NCBI GenBank assembly: GCA_031772625.1
Contig: CM062810.1
Coordinates: 704,232,358 to 704,296,357 of the forward strand
Direction of reading: 5' to 3'
Length of the DNA stretch: 64,000 nt
Source of the DNA: Pinus tabuliformis
Lineage: Eukaryota; Streptophyta; Pinopsida; Pinales; Pinaceae
Part shown: positions 22,403-34,879 of the stretch, in pieces
Position numbering within the stretch: the first letter of the stretch is position 1
Layout: every line of letters starts with the position of its first letter
The notes under the pieces: generated by a model
What the model was told of the DNA's origin: nothing
The model's database searches: none
What the model saw: the letters and a program-made list of their open reading frames with translations, nothing else
Made by a program: the position numbers and the translations under genes

Positions 22403-22739
22403 TGTTATGCAACCAACTCACAAAATAAAACAAGAGATAGATTATTGACTTCAAAATTATCCTCTTTGAGGGGGAAAACTCCTTTACATTACACAAATGA
22501 ACGATTTTTGGATGATTCAAATTCCAAAACCTCCTTTCTATATATAGGAGTCTAAGGGGTCACAATATAATCAGAGCCGACATAAAAATAATATTGTAAG
22601 GGCACAACAATAACAATAGTTGGCTTCTATGGGGCACAATAATAACAATATAGGGGCTACATGGGAACAAAAATAAAAATAAGGGGGCTATGCTGACAAT
22701 AACAATGATGGAATACACTAGTTTTATAGGGACCTAACA
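22403..22739 (-). repeat. gypsy-1 5' LTR
   Basis: 337 bp; starts TGTTAGGTCCC on the minus strand and ends TTGCATAACA. Pairs with 18682-19018. Confidence 0.88.
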
Positions 22740-22744
22740 CCCTG

Positions 22745-25700
22745 CTTGAGTTTGACACCATCCTAGTGTGTTCTCTTAAACTATGGAATTTATATAGCTT
22801 TCAAAATAGGTTGGGATATGATTCTATAAAAGCATCTCCCAATTCTCAAGTTGTCTCTTTTGGGTTGAAATGCTTCCACTGAAATTTAACTTGGTCTAAG
22901 TTTCTATTATGAAGCATGAATTCCCTCTGGTCTAGAATATGTAGAGGTTATGCCAGAAACTCTCCCTCTTGTTCTAATTGTACAACATTCCAATAAATTG
23001 TATGAGTTGATTCATGTACATATTTATTTAACAAACATACATTAAATACATTATGAATTTTTATATTTTTTGGAAGAGAAACTTGATAAGTCACTAGTCC
23101 AATCATTGCTAGCATCTCAAAGGGTCCACAATATCTGGGTGATAGATTGACACAATTCTCAAGTCTAAGTGTGTTCTTCTTTGGTTTCACTTTCAAGTAT
23201 ATATGGTCACCAACATTGAATTATTTTTTAACACATTTTAAATCTACATAATTATTTTGTCGATCTTCAAATATTTTCAAATTTTACTTCACCCATTAAC
23301 TACCTCTTCCATTTCTTTTCACATATCTAGATCCAACACCAACTTATATTTAGGATGATCCTAACTCAAGGGTACTTTACTTTGTTTGCCATACATCACC
23401 TCAAAAGGACTCATTTTTAATGAAGTATAATATCCACTATTATAGGAAAATTTAACTAAGTGGAGATAGAATTCCCATTTAGTGGGCCCATACATGACAT
23501 ACATTCTCAACATATCTTCTAAGAACTTATTAGTCCTTTATTTTTTACCATCAATATGTGGATTATTGGTTGTGCTAAAATTAAATTTTGTTCCCATGCC
23601 CTCAAATAAACCCTTCCAAAATTTAGAAGTAAATTTTACATCATGATCTGAAATCATAATTTTAGGCATACCATGGAGTCTAAAGACCTCCTTCATGAAT
23701 ATTTCTGCTATGTTAATGGCCTTGAAGGTATATTTTATAGGAATAAAATGTGTTTCTTTACTGAGTTTGTCTACCACCACCATGATATAGTCATGTTGTC
23801 TCCTAATTTTTCATAAAAGTTTGATAAAGTCCATCGATATTATATCCCATTTCCATTCTAGAATGGGTAAAGGTTGTAATAGCTTAGTTAGGTGTTTATG
23901 GGATGCCTTAACCTATTGACATTCCAAGCATTTGGCTACATATTTTATTGTCTTTGTTTTCATATTAGGCCAATAAAAATATTTTCTTAACATAGTTATT
24001 AGCTTTTAATAACTAAGATGTCTAGCTATAGGCTTCTTATACAGTTTATCTAGGACAAATGTTTTCAAATGAGAGTCATAAGATAAATAAGTTATATCCC
24101 TATACATCTACATGTCTTGATCATTGACTTAAAAATAACTCTCTTTCTTCATATGGCAAGTAAAATTTATAATTTTTCTCCTTAATTTTCACATATTCTT
24201 GATCAAATTCTATAATTATTTTGATATTTTCTTTCATATTTGTTTTCCAATTGCTTGCAGAAATGGCACAAATATCGTTTAATTTTTTTCTCAAAGAATC
24301 TGCAATTTTGTTTACTTTTACCTTGATGTGTATGATTTCAAAGTCATATTCACAAAGAAATTATAGCAATATTGTTTTCCTAACATTTAGATATGTCTAG
24401 TCATGCAAATATTTGAGATTGACGTTATTGGTTTTAACTAAAATTTTCTCCCCATAAGATAGTGCCTCAACATTTTCAGAGCATGAATGTTAGTTGCTAG
24501 CTCTAGGTCATGTGTGGCATAATTCGTCTCATGGTATTTCAGTTTTCTGGATTCATAACTTATTACATGGCTTTCTTGCATTAGAACTCCCCCATAAACC
24601 TTCCTTACAGGCATCAATACAAACTACAAAGTCTTTTTTTGAATTAGCTAATTTCAAATTTGGAGTAGTAGTTAACAATCACTTCAATTTCTCAAAGCTA
24701 TCCTAACATTTTTTATTCCATTCAAACTTGGTTCCCTTCTTCTAGTAAAGAAGTGATTGAGTATGCTAGTTTGGAAAATCCCTCTATGAACCTTCTATAA
24801 TAACCTATAATTCCCATGAAATACCTAATATTAGCTACATCCTTAGGAACTTCCCACTCCATGATATCCTCTATCTTTTCTGGATCCACAACAATCCCTT
24901 TCCCTTCCTTAGATACCACATGGCCTAAATAATGAATTTGTTTAGATAAAATAAGCAATTTCTAAACTTAGCATACAACTCATTTTCTCTAAGTATTTGA
25001 AGAACCATTTGTAAATTTTGATCATGTTCTTCTTTACTCTTTGAGTAGAATAAAATGTCATCTATGAATACAATGACAAATTTGTCCAAAAATGGACTTA
25101 GTACATTATTCATGAGACACATAAAAATGGATGGTGCATTAGTGAGTCTGAAGAGAAGTACCACGAACTCATAATTTCCATACCATGTCTTGAATGTTGT
25201 ATTGTAAATATATTCACCTTTGATTCTAATCTAATGGTATCCAAATCTTTGGTCAATTTTTGAGAAAATTAAAGCTTGCTTGACTTAGTCAAATAAGTCA
25301 TCAATATGAGGCAAGGGATACTTATTTTTTATGGTCATTTTGTTGAACTTCCTATAATCTATACAAAGTCTAAGGGATCCATATTTAAAAAAAAAATAAG
25401 ACTAGTGGATGCTAAGGTGATACACTAGGTCTTATATACTTTTTGTCTAGCACTTCTTGTAGTTAAATTAAATTTTTGTCTAGTGGTTCTTGTAGTTAAA
25501 TTTTTGTCTAGCAGTTCATGTAGTTAAATTTTTGTCTAGCAGTTCTTGGGGCTTTCGATACTGGAACTGCTCTAGGAATAAGATCAATAGTAAATTATAT
25601 ATCCCTTCTTGGAGGAACGCATATTATTTCTTTAGGAAACACATCCTTATATTGTCCCAATATAGGATAATCGCCTACAGAGGATTTCTAATTTCTACTA

Positions 25701-25760
25701 GAAAGGTCTTCAATCTGAACTATAAACATTTGACATCCTTTTCGAGCACATTTATTTAAT
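22745..25760 (-). pseudogene. gypsy-2 pol: RT, RNase H, integrase, chromodomain-like tail
   Basis: Reading the minus strand downward from 25760: linker VRKICVLQLNKC and PVSKAP; RT with FRLTNAPSIF and catalytic FIDDILFYSKSKEEHD (about 25090-25040), then YLGHVVSKEG and YYRRFIEGF (about 24925-24770); RNase H remnants (about 24700-24250); integrase core pieces MVVVDKLSKETHFIP (D of DDE), GMPKIMISDHDVKFTS (second D) at 23783-23630, with a shortened third-residue region ending at a stop; integrase tail LSPRYCGPFE and HNVFNVCLL (23196-22950); and a chromodomain-like REFMLHNRNLDQVKFQWKHF segment (about 22915-22850). Numerous stops and frameshifts. It is a different, older lineage than gypsy-1 and gypsy-3. 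Confidence 0.82.
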
Positions 25761-25784
25761 TGTAAAACACATATTTTCCTCACA

Positions 25785-25789
25785 TAAAT
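25785..25789. other. Target-site duplication TAAAT (left)
   Basis: TAAAT directly before the element end at 25790, matched by TAAAT at 29187-29191. The interrupted host is the gypsy-2 protease-to-RT linker; the reading pattern resumes on the other side of the element. Confidence 0.9.
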
Positions 25790-26893
25790 TGTAGAATTTT
25801 GTAGAATTTTTCTATAAATCAATTAGCTCTGATACCATGTATAAATTCCCACTGTAGATCACCTGGTAATGCAATGTACTAAAGCAAAACACTTGATCTA
25901 CTTCTACAAACAATTTAGCGGAAGCTTAATCAACAATAAGCAACATCAATAAGAACACATATAACTGATAAGAAGGAATCAATCACACATAACACAGAAG
26001 AATTAACCAGGGGAAAGCACTTGCCTAAAACCCCATCTTTGTATTATCATACAAGTGGAAATATGTCCAGATTACACAAAGCCTTAGCTCGGAAGCTATC
26101 CAGCTCTCAGTACAATCCTTCTGCTACTCATAGACAGTCAAAGGCTTCTCACAAACCTTCTCCTCTGCCCTCCAAGCCTCCTATTTCTATGCACAGTTTT
26201 TCCTAGGTCCTCCAGCTATAACCTGTGTGATTCTCACCTCACACACAACATTGATCTCTGAAATAACTGCACAAACCTGAAGGAGATAAGTCCTCATCAT
26301 GGATGAGCTTCCTTTATAGGAAAAATCTTCATCCAACTGATAGTACACTGTCCCTTCTCTGATCTCAACTAGGTCTTTGTCTGAACTTCCATGCTTCAGT
26401 TATCCATGAGAGAATACTCAGTTATCTGAAAATAACAGTTGTCACATGCATGCAAGCAATAACAAACTGTATCTCATTAATTTAACAACTTGTTAAATTA
26501 ATATAACTGAACTTGACTAAGTTAAACTAAGTCAACTGATCCTCTCAATATAGAACTCATCTTTAATTCCTCAATTAGTGGAGCAAATCAAGGACACATT
26601 CCCCAATCAGTGGAGAAATTATTGCATGTTCTCACAAAGACTTCAAGTTTGATTTTCCTTAACTAATTAAATCATGGAGAATTAATTAATTAATATTCAA
26701 ACTGCTGGTAAGACCAAATTTGAATTTTAATTCCTATTTTAGACCAGGGACTATTAAAAATAGGAATCCAACTTAAACTGCTAAAAATAGAACTTCTATT
26801 TTTAGCACTTCCATTTTTCATTCCCTGTTGCCCAATCCAGCACTGATGCCCAAACTACTATTTTTAGCAATTTCTTGTTGCCAATTTTCAACA
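25790..26893 (-). repeat. 3' LTR of the non-autonomous element
   Basis: 1,104 bp. On the minus strand it starts TGTTGAAAATTGGCAAC and ends TTCTACA at 25790. It includes an internal primer-site-like TGGTATCAGAGC (minus strand, 25826-25837) about 48 bp before its end. TATA-like CCTATAAAGGAAGC on the minus strand near 26315. Confidence 0.85.
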
Positions 26894-27966
26894 CTCCCTC
26901 TCAACAAGAAAGACTTCCTCTCGAACCCGATCATGTACCTCTGGAATGTTCTGCATGCAACACATCTACCAAGTGTGGTTGCTCCAACAACTCTCGGAAC
27001 AAAAAAAACTCCCAACTGACCACTCTGTTGGGCTAGAAACATACTCTAATGCTGAAGCTCTACCTGCTGCTAACAAGTGCTCCCTCTCTGACCTCTGCGC
27101 TACTGCAACATCTACATGCATCTCACATTGTTTCACCCTTCTCTATGCTATCCTGCACAGTGCAACACACTTGTGTCTCTCGCATTGCTGCAGCCTGCAT
27201 GCTTTGTGCTATCTTGGGATTCCCTACACTGTAGCTCTCTCTGTCGCTCCATCTGCATTTGTCTCTACCCAATGAGTCAGTTCCTGCTACTCCACATCGG
27301 GGCTCTCGTAGCAAGGTCTCATCCAAGAGGTTGGGTACCTCAAGGATCCTACCCCTCCTCCATGGGACGATCACTCCACATCGCACCACCTCCTACCTGG
27401 AGGTATGGCTGCATGTGATCCCTCTGCCCACCTGGCTCGAAGTTTCCCCCTACTGGAGGTCTCTGCATGAGTAAATGTCTCTACTCGATCTCCTCTCAGC
27501 TTCTCTAGTTGTGGTTGCTCCACAACCTCCTGAAGTTGCTGCACCAATCATGGCTCCTCCATAATTGTCTGAAACTTCTTTTGGCACTGCATGTTGAGAG
27601 GTAGTTTACTCTCCCTCTCAACCACCAAGTATATAACCTTTCCCTTGCTCCTCAAGGCTTTGCATGCATCTTGTACCTCAAGTGAATACAAGTTCTTGGC
27701 TAACACCAATCTATTTCCACTTTCCCGTCGTCATGAAATTTTCTAAAAAAAGAGCTAATTTTAAATCAGTGATATCTCCCTCATCCGAACTCTGATTCAG
27801 CCGATTTTTTTTTTGGGGGTATTTTTTTTCGCAAGGAAAACAAATCTGTTGTTTATTTCTGAAAATTTTGTATAGAAATTTTCAGATCTGCTCTGCAAAC
27901 TCTCGGCCCAAAACTCAAAACTTTGAAATCTCCTCTTCTTGTATATTGTTCTTCCTTGATCACCTG
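26894..27966 (-). other. Interior of the non-autonomous element
   Basis: Holds the polypurine stretch at its low end and a leader at its high end. Plus-strand frames near 26946-27474 are repeat shadows without recognisable domains. Confidence 0.6.
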
Positions 27967-28100
27967 TGCTCTGATACCATGTAGAATTTTCTACACATCC
28001 AGCTCTGATACCATGTATAATTTTGTAGAATTTTTCTACAAATCAGCTAGCTCTGATACCATGTAGAATTTTTTCTACAAATCAACTAGCTCTGATACCA
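27967..28100 (-). repeat. Primer-site array at the 5' LTR end
   Basis: In plus-strand reading, GCTCTGATACCA (complement of the iMet primer site) occurs four times, ending at 27979, 28013, 28061 and 28100. Each is followed by (T/C)GTA(G/T)AA...: unit spacings 34, 48 and 39 bp. The intervening sequence is a TGTAGAATTTT...TTCTACA near-palindrome. Only the lowest copy is in the normal primer position; the other three lie inside the LTR. Confidence 0.85.
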
Positions 28101-29186
28101 CGTAGAAATTCCCACTGTAGATCACATGGTAATGCAATGTACTAAAGCAAAACACTTGATCTACTTCTACAAACAATCTAGCGGAAGCTTAATCAACCAT
28201 GAGCAACATCAATAAGAACACATATAACTGATAAGAAGGAATCAATCACACATAACACAAAAGAATTAATCCGGGGAAAGCACCTACCTAAAACCCCATC
28301 TCTGTATTATCATACAAGTGGAAATATGTCTGGATTACACAAAGCCTTAGCTCGGAAGCTATCCAGCTCTCAGTACAATCCCTCTGCTGCTCATAGACAG
28401 TCAAAGGCTTCTCAAAAACCTTCTCCTCTGCCCTCTAAGCCTCCTATTTCTATGCACAGTTTTTCCTGGGTCCTCCAGCTGCAACCTGTGTGATTCTCAC
28501 CTCACACACAAAACTGACCTCTGAAATAACTGCACAAACCCGAAGGAGATAAATCCTCATCATGGATGAGCTTCCTTTATAGGGAAATTATTCATCCAAC
28601 TGATAGTACATTGTCCCTTCTTTGATCTCAACTGGGTCTTTGTCTGAACTTCCATGCATCAGTTATCCATGAGAGAATACTCAGTTATCTGAAAATAACA
28701 GTTGTCACATGCATGCAAGCATTAACAAACTGTATCTCATTAATTTAACAACTTGTTAAATTAATCTAACTGAACTTGACTAAGTTAAACTAAGTCAACT
28801 GATCCTTTCAAAATAGAACTCATCCTTAATTCCTCGATCAGTGGAGCAAATCAAGGACACATGCCCCAATCAGTGGAGAAATTATTGCATGTTCTCACAA
28901 AGACTTCAAGTTTGATTTTCCTTAGCTAATTAAATCATGGAGAATTAATTAATTAATATTCAAACTGTTGGTAAGACCAAGTTCGAATTTTACTTCCTAT
29001 TTTAGACCAGGGACTGTCTAAAAATAGGAATCCAACTTGAACCGCTAAAAATAGAACTTCATTTTTAGCACTTCCATTTTTCATTCCCTGTTGCCCAATC
29101 CAACACTGATGCCAAAACTGCTACTTTTGGCAGTGCTATTTTTAGCACTTCTATTTTTAGCAATTTCTTGTTGCCAATTTTCAACA
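27980..29186 (-). repeat. 5' LTR of the non-autonomous element
   Basis: 1,207 bp, homologous to 25790-26893 throughout. The extra length comes from the primer-site array (about 73 bp) and a further insertion of about 30 bp near 29120-29150 (repeat of the TATTTTTAGCA motif). Confidence 0.85.
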
Positions 29187-29191
29187 TAAAT

Positions 29192-30924
29192 GGCTCTTGG
29201 AACCCATTTTTCTATATAGGCATGCCCTTCATCATTAACACATGTAAAAGACTTCTCTAAATAGCTTAAGATTATGCTATGTGGTTCTAACCAATCCATG
29301 CTAACAAGAATATCATAAGATCCCAAAAGCAGAGCGTTCAAATTAAATTTAGTATTCATTCCATTTAGATCTATTGAATAATGTTTTCTTATTGTAGTAA
29401 CTTCATTTAGCTCCTGTGGCCAATTATACTAAGCTGGGTTATTCTAGGTTTCCTTTTTAATCCCAATTTTTTAAATTGCAGTAGGGAAATTGTAACTTAA
29501 AATAGAACCAGGGTCAATTAACAAAGTCATGTTCTTTCTAAAGATTTTACCTTGGGTCTTGACCATAATGGAATGATGATACGTTTTTATTCCATCTCAC
29601 ACCACATTAATAATTGGAATATTGCAGACAACATTATTAATGGTATATGCTTCTTGCATATTGTTTACTATTGTTTTTCTATTCAAAGGATTTTATGGAA
29701 AATCCCTCCACAAATGGTTCTCATTACAACCCCAACACTTGATTGGTGGCCTGATTGATTAACTGAAGTTCTTTTTTCCTGTTCCTGCTGCTTGCCCATT
29801 TTTCTATCCAAAATTTTTCTCTTGATTTACATTTTTGATATAATTTCCTCCTTGAACACTTTTAAAAGCATTAGAAGAGGTAGGTTTCTTAAATCCATTT
29901 TTCTTAGTATTAAATCTCTCATTTTTATTGGAAATCTAGCTTTTAGAATTTCCATTTTTCTATTTGTTCTATTTGTAACAATTTTTGTCCTTCCTTATTG
30001 TTTCATCCATGGTTTTTGGATTTTCAAATTCAATCCTCTCCCTGTATGAAAAAGGAAGACAACTAATAAACCTTTCTATTTCTTCCTTTTCTTATTTCAG
30101 TCTTTCTATTTTTTCCTTTTCTTATTTCAGTTATGGTATACACCTCAACAAACTCATGATTTTTTTCACAAATTCATTCATGGTTGATTGTCCCAGCGTT
30201 AACTCATGGAACTCTCTAGCCTTTTCATTAAAATATTTTTTATTAAATATTTATTTTTGAATTCCTTTTCAAATAGTTCGATGTCAAATTTTTTCTTATA
30301 ATCTTCTTTATTTGTTTATTCTCCTCCCACCATAAGGATGCTTTACTAGTTAGTTGATATATAGTCAAGCTATCCTTCATATTTCTAGGGTAATTGTAGT
30401 CCTCCAAATATGTTGACATATTCAGAAGCCAAAATTTGACCCCTTCTTCAAAATTCTCCATCAAAGTTTGGAGGTCTGATCTTTTAAAATTCCCCTTGCA
30501 ACTGAGATATAGTATTTTTATTATCTAACATAAGGGCACTACTACCAAAAATTTGTTCCTCCCTTTCGTAAAAACCATGTGTTTGACTTTCACCAGAATT
30601 TATAGACTCTATTCTATTAGTGGATTCATTTCTAGGCCTTTTCCTATGATTTTTTTGAGCTTTCCTATTACCTCTATTTTCTTCCAATCTTTTGATTATG
30701 TAGCCATTAATATCCTCTCGTTCATCCTCTTCTTTAGACAGGTTTTCTTTGTTAGCTTTAATAATGTCTAAATATGTCTTTAAACTATGCAATGCTCATT
30801 GGATTTCAAACTCATGATTGTCTATATTACCAATTTCTCCTCCCATCATTCCTAACTCAGTATTATGCTCCTCACTTTTAGTAGGTGAACCTACAGAAGT
30901 CTGTCCATTGTTATCTTTAGCCAT
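29192..30924 (-). pseudogene. gypsy-2 gag and protease
   Basis: Starts at ATG 30924 (MAKDNNGQTSVGSPTKSEE). Next come an acidic/basic segment (NGYIIKRLEENRGNRKAQ, about 30705-30650), the capsid-like gag core NFEEGVKFWLLNMSTYLEDY and YQLTSKASLWWEE (about 30460-30320), and a zinc-knuckle remnant CWGCNENHLWRDF (about 29740-29700) whose final Cys is Phe. The protease is represented by the second-half motif LLLGSYDILVSMDWLE (about 29330-29285); the DSG box is not clearly readable. Stops and shifts throughout. Continuity with the pol region at 25760 is broken by the element at 25790-29186. Confidence 0.75.
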
Positions 30925-31016
30925 TCTTTACTTTTTTTTGTATTTGTTTGATTATATCTATGTAACACAGAAAATAATATTTCATCTTAGGAGCCGTGAG
31001 AGGCCGAATGCTGTAA

Positions 31017-31036
31017 CTTACAACTCTCATACCACT
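31017..31036 (-). other. gypsy-2 primer-binding site
   Basis: The minus strand reads ACA, then AG, then TGGTATGAGAGTTGTAAG: a one-base variant of the iMet primer site TGGTATCAGAG, with the same two-base spacer seen in gypsy-3. It marks the LTR end at 31037. Confidence 0.7.
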
Positions 31037-32569
31037 TGTAATTGACCCTGCATTATCACGCCAATTTTTATTTTCTTTTACAAGTACATTCATAATCCTT
31101 ACTATTATCATTATTCATTTCATGGAGTTCATATACAACAAAAATCTTATCTAAATATCCTTATTCTTCTATGTTCTTCACTTTTGGCTTAACTTAACTT
31201 TTATGTTCCATTCAATCATTTTAACCTAAACCTACAAAAGTTCTCCATGGGTGATTTATTATTTAAATATCTTAACAATTATTAAAAACTCCCACCTTAG
31301 GATATATTATTTAGGAATTAATTCTTTTCTTATTTATTCCTTAATTAAAACTTTATCTCCATTTACTAAATAGGGCCTTAACCCTTTCAACATGGGTTAT
31401 TCTACACTTTATGCATACAAATGGCTAACTACCATACAAACGCTTGTATATTTAAAATTTTCTTACTAACATTTACCATCACGTATTACTACATATTAAG
31501 ATTTTTATGGCACGCAACACATATGGGTTTTCAAGAGTTCTTAATATAAGTCATGAAGCTTTTTGTAATCAGGTTCTATGTGGTATATTTCAATTATGAT
31601 CTTTCTAGACTATTCCTAGGTCATGACACACATACCTACTTCCATGTGTTGCTTCAAGATGTTGACACAAAGACTTAAGAAAACCCTACAACCAATGGAT
31701 GAGATTACCTCTTGATGGATCTACAACATACATTGATTAGGGTTATTTTTTGTTTCAATGACTACCCCTATGGTTGACTTGCGGATTCATTAATTTGTTT
31801 TTCCTTTAGACAATGCTTCATTCATTTTACAACTACTTTATGCATTTACCCTAGATCCTTAGTTACTCATTTACTGTTTGAGAGTTTTAGTTATTAAAAT
31901 CTCATTTTGACTTTCAAGGAAATCGAACTAAGGTTTGTGTGTTCACTTCCCTGTTCTATTTGTCTAGCTGAAGGTATACTTCTGGAAGGTTTATTATTTA
32001 TACTTCACAGACATTATTTCTTTGTTATCATGGAAACTAATTTATTTTATTACATGTTGTATAATTGTTTTCTTCCCGCTTTTAGAAATTCAAGACAATT
32101 TCCTTATCTCAACGCTGAGCTCCTTCTCATTTGTAGTGTTTGTTGAGTTACTTCGTTAGGTTCACTTGGCTTTAACGCACCTCAAAACACTAGAAATACA
32201 TTATAACCATATTTATTCAAGTATAATAAAATGATTCTTTTTAATCTTCTCCTTCAGTTCATCCCTTACATGTTATGTTGTCACATGTTAAACTCTAGCC
32301 ATTCAATTACTGGGCAATAAGATACCTTTTAATCATTTTATTATTTGGGTGTTTGATTCTTTCCTATAGCAAATCAATTTCCTAAGAATTTGATTATATG
32401 AGCAGAACTTCTTTCTTGTACTGGTGCATTTCATTTGTTTTCCATTTCTTTGTTCTTCATTATTTTATTTTTTTGTTTGTGGATTGTTAATCAATATTAT
32501 GTCTTTATTAACATGACCAGGTTTTTGTAATTAAAAAACCTTACCCTATATGGGTTCTTATGTAATTTA
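31037..32569 (-). repeat. gypsy-2 5' LTR, 3' segment
   Basis: Begins TGTAATTGACC (plus-strand reading) next to the primer site. No genes; AT-rich. From about 32375 it is homologous to 43726-43910. It is cut at 32569 by the copia element. I infer that it continues at 41747. Confidence 0.6.
32565..32569. other. Target-site duplication ATTTA (left) of the copia element
   Basis: ATTTA here and at 41742-41746 bracket the element. The undisturbed sister copy at 43895-43920 (GGGTTCTTATGTAGTTTAGACTACC region) shows the empty-site context. Confidence 0.9.
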
Positions 32570-34879
32570 TGTTGGAATTAGGACAAATGTGTTGTCCTTG
32601 ATGGCAACTTACTTACTAAGGATTCCAACATGATGGTAGCAGGATGAGTATTCAGGCCAATACATATGTGATAGAAAGATTGGACAAAGGAATATCAAGC
32701 CAGAGACAGAGGAATGATGGTAACCTACTTAATAAATATGCCAACATGATGGTAGCAGGATGAGTATTCAGTAAAATACAAATGTGATAGAAAAGGGGTA
32801 TTAGTTCAAAGACAGAGGAATGATAAAGATGAATTTTGAAGAAGTATACATAGGTTCTGTGAAGCAAATCCACATACATATGCATGTTTTTTGAAGAAAA
32901 GTTGCGTATATGCATGTTTTGTAAAGAAAAGTCACATATACACAGGTTTTGTGAAGCAAAGTTGCATACAGTTTCTGCACCATGGTATCCTAAATACAAG
33001 GGATCTTTACCATGGTATCGACCTATAGTAATGAGCGTGACAATGGATATTTGATCCCATCTAAGAATACCATTGGCATTACTAAGGATTTTACCTGTGG
33101 TATTGGATAAGGCCTAAGCTATATAATGAGATTATGATCAAAGTGTTTATGTATGGAAGTGATGAAGATTTTATAGTTAGATCTGAAGAAAGTGTGCATT
33201 AATGGGCTATTAATGAATTTTTGATCTGAAATTAAGTATGCACCAGGGAATTCGATGATGGATAAGATCCAATAGATATGAAATAACTATATTGATAATG
33301 GATTGATTTGATCTATAATATTTATGTCCTACTATTATTTTATTATGTATGGCGAGAGATGGGTTTCATCTTAAGGTCTAATGTGCAGCAATGCTATAAG
33401 TCAATAGTTTCAAATATGTACATGGGTTTGATAACCTAAAAGGCACATACATACGCTGGTTTAATGCTGGTAAGTCGCATGTCAATTCTTCACTTTGGAC
33501 ATATCTGCACATGGGTTTGATTCCTGAAGAGCGAGTATACATGCGGAAGTGATTTGTGGAAAGCATGTATATAAGCTAGGGTTCTGCTAAATAAGATGTT
33601 TGATTAGTTTAATCAATCTTGTTGTGTTTCCGTTGTCTATCAATGAAGTCTTACTTGATGATCTAGGTTTAACATTGATGATTGAAGTTGAATTGATTGA
33701 TTGAAGACTGATGATGCTACTAGTTGTATGTGGTTAAAGATCTATGATGGTTCTATGATTATTTCAGAGTAATTTAGCATTTCAGAGTGTAACTCAGTGT
33801 TTGTTTTAGAATGATAGCGATTTAGTTTCAGGCTTCAATGTTTTGAGATCTGTACGCATGTATGCTTCAAGGAAGTCGCGTATGCATGAAGATTTGCTAA
33901 ATTAAAGTAGTGTTTATATTATAACATTTTATTGATCAATGTTTTCAGTTGGTTCAATGAGCTAATGTAGTGTTTGGGTTAAGTATTTGTATTCTAGTTA
34001 CAATGATCTAACTGCTTTGGCTATTTGAGAATAAGTTGATTGATTTGGGTCTAAGTTGGTTTAGTGATTGGTTGATTCAGTTGGTTCAATGATTGAGTGA
34101 CTTGTTGTAGTGATCAGTTTCAGCTTTGGTATTTGGTATTAGGCTTAAATGATGATAGTGGGAGTAGTCTAAAAATTTGATAAAAAGTGGCCTACAAGTT
34201 GTGATGTTTTATATCAGGTGGATCCAGTGTGAAAATTTATGAAACACAATCCACGGTGGTACTGAGGGTTGGAGCCTTCAGTAAGGGAGTTGAAGCTTCC
34301 TTCTAGTGGTAGCTGGTAAATTAGATAAGGGGGTAGGAGCTCCCTTCCAATGGGTGTCGATACACTAGATCAGGGGGTTGGAGCTCTCTTCTAGTGGGTG
34401 CTGGAGAATGCGAGAAGGCTGTAGCCTTCTATAGGTGGGTTCCTGCTTGCTGGTATGAGTCTGTGCTAGTATAAGATTGTAAGAAGTTCTCTTTATAATA
34501 AAAGATAAAGACAGAGACGACAACATCGATGGTTTTTCCCACATTGGGTTTCCACCTAAAAATCCTTGTGTTCATGTGTGTTGATGTATTGCTTATGTGT
34601 GATGGTTTATTTTGTTCTTATTGCACATGGTTATTGTTTAATTAATGTCTAAAGAAGTATTGATGCACTGGTTTAAGTTAAACATATGATGAATTAACTA
34701 AAAATTTAAGTTAACTAGATATACGCTATTTGTCTACATAACAGTCACGTACAAACGCATGTTTACTCATTATAGTCGTGTACAAAAGTGTGAATAAGAA
34801 ATTGAAAGGTTTTAGTGAGTTTTAAAATACTGATTCACACACACCCCCCCCGCCCCCCCTCTTAGTGTTTCTCCCAACA
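32570..34879 (+). repeat. Copia 5' LTR
   Basis: 2,310 bp. Contains a two-copy direct repeat of about 116 bp (units from 32600 and 32716; CCAACATGATGGTAGCAGG in both), a degenerate array of about 30 bp at 32840-32975 (AGGTTTTGTGAAG(C/A)AAAG), poly-C runs near 34845-34858 and a TTTATAATAAAAGATAAAG signal near 34490. Confidence 0.88.

Larger units (their letters stand above)
18682..22739 (-). mobile_element. gypsy-1: internally deleted Ty3/gypsy chromovirus
   Basis: Two 337-bp LTRs (18682-19018 and 22403-22739), each TGTTATGC...CCTAACA on the plus strand, bound a minus-strand interior with leader, gag, zinc-knuckle remnant, protease, a fused RT/integrase remnant, chromodomain remnant and polypurine tract. 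It lies between the chromodomain end and the polypurine tract of gypsy-2, so it inserted there. The flanking five bases (CCCCA and CCCTG on the plus strand) match only partly, so any target duplication has mutated. It is related to gypsy-3 (55-61 kb) in domain spelling and order. Confidence 0.88.
25790..29186 (-). mobile_element. Non-autonomous LTR element inserted in gypsy-2
   Basis: A 3.4-kb minus-strand element with LTRs at 25790-26893 and 27980-29186, a perfect 5-bp target duplication, an iMet primer site (27967-27979) and a polypurine stretch GAGAGGGAG before the 3' LTR (26894-26902). The interior of about 1.09 kb has no RT, integrase or protease motif and no frame above about 110 codons. 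The leader carries CGGCTGAATCAGAG-like sequence (near 27800) and a short stretch resembling the start of a copia gag (KFHDDGKVEIDW, near 27735-27700). It probably moved using proteins of an autonomous relative. Confidence 0.85.

Noticed and set aside
26946..27474. Overlapping 60-110 codon plus-strand frames as a small-protein cluster
   Set aside because: They lie in the interior of a minus-strand non-autonomous LTR element and have no domain or conserved start.
27796..27832. T/G-rich run followed by a T run as a telomere-like tract
   Set aside because: No TTTAGGG periodicity; it is homopolymer sequence in an element leader.
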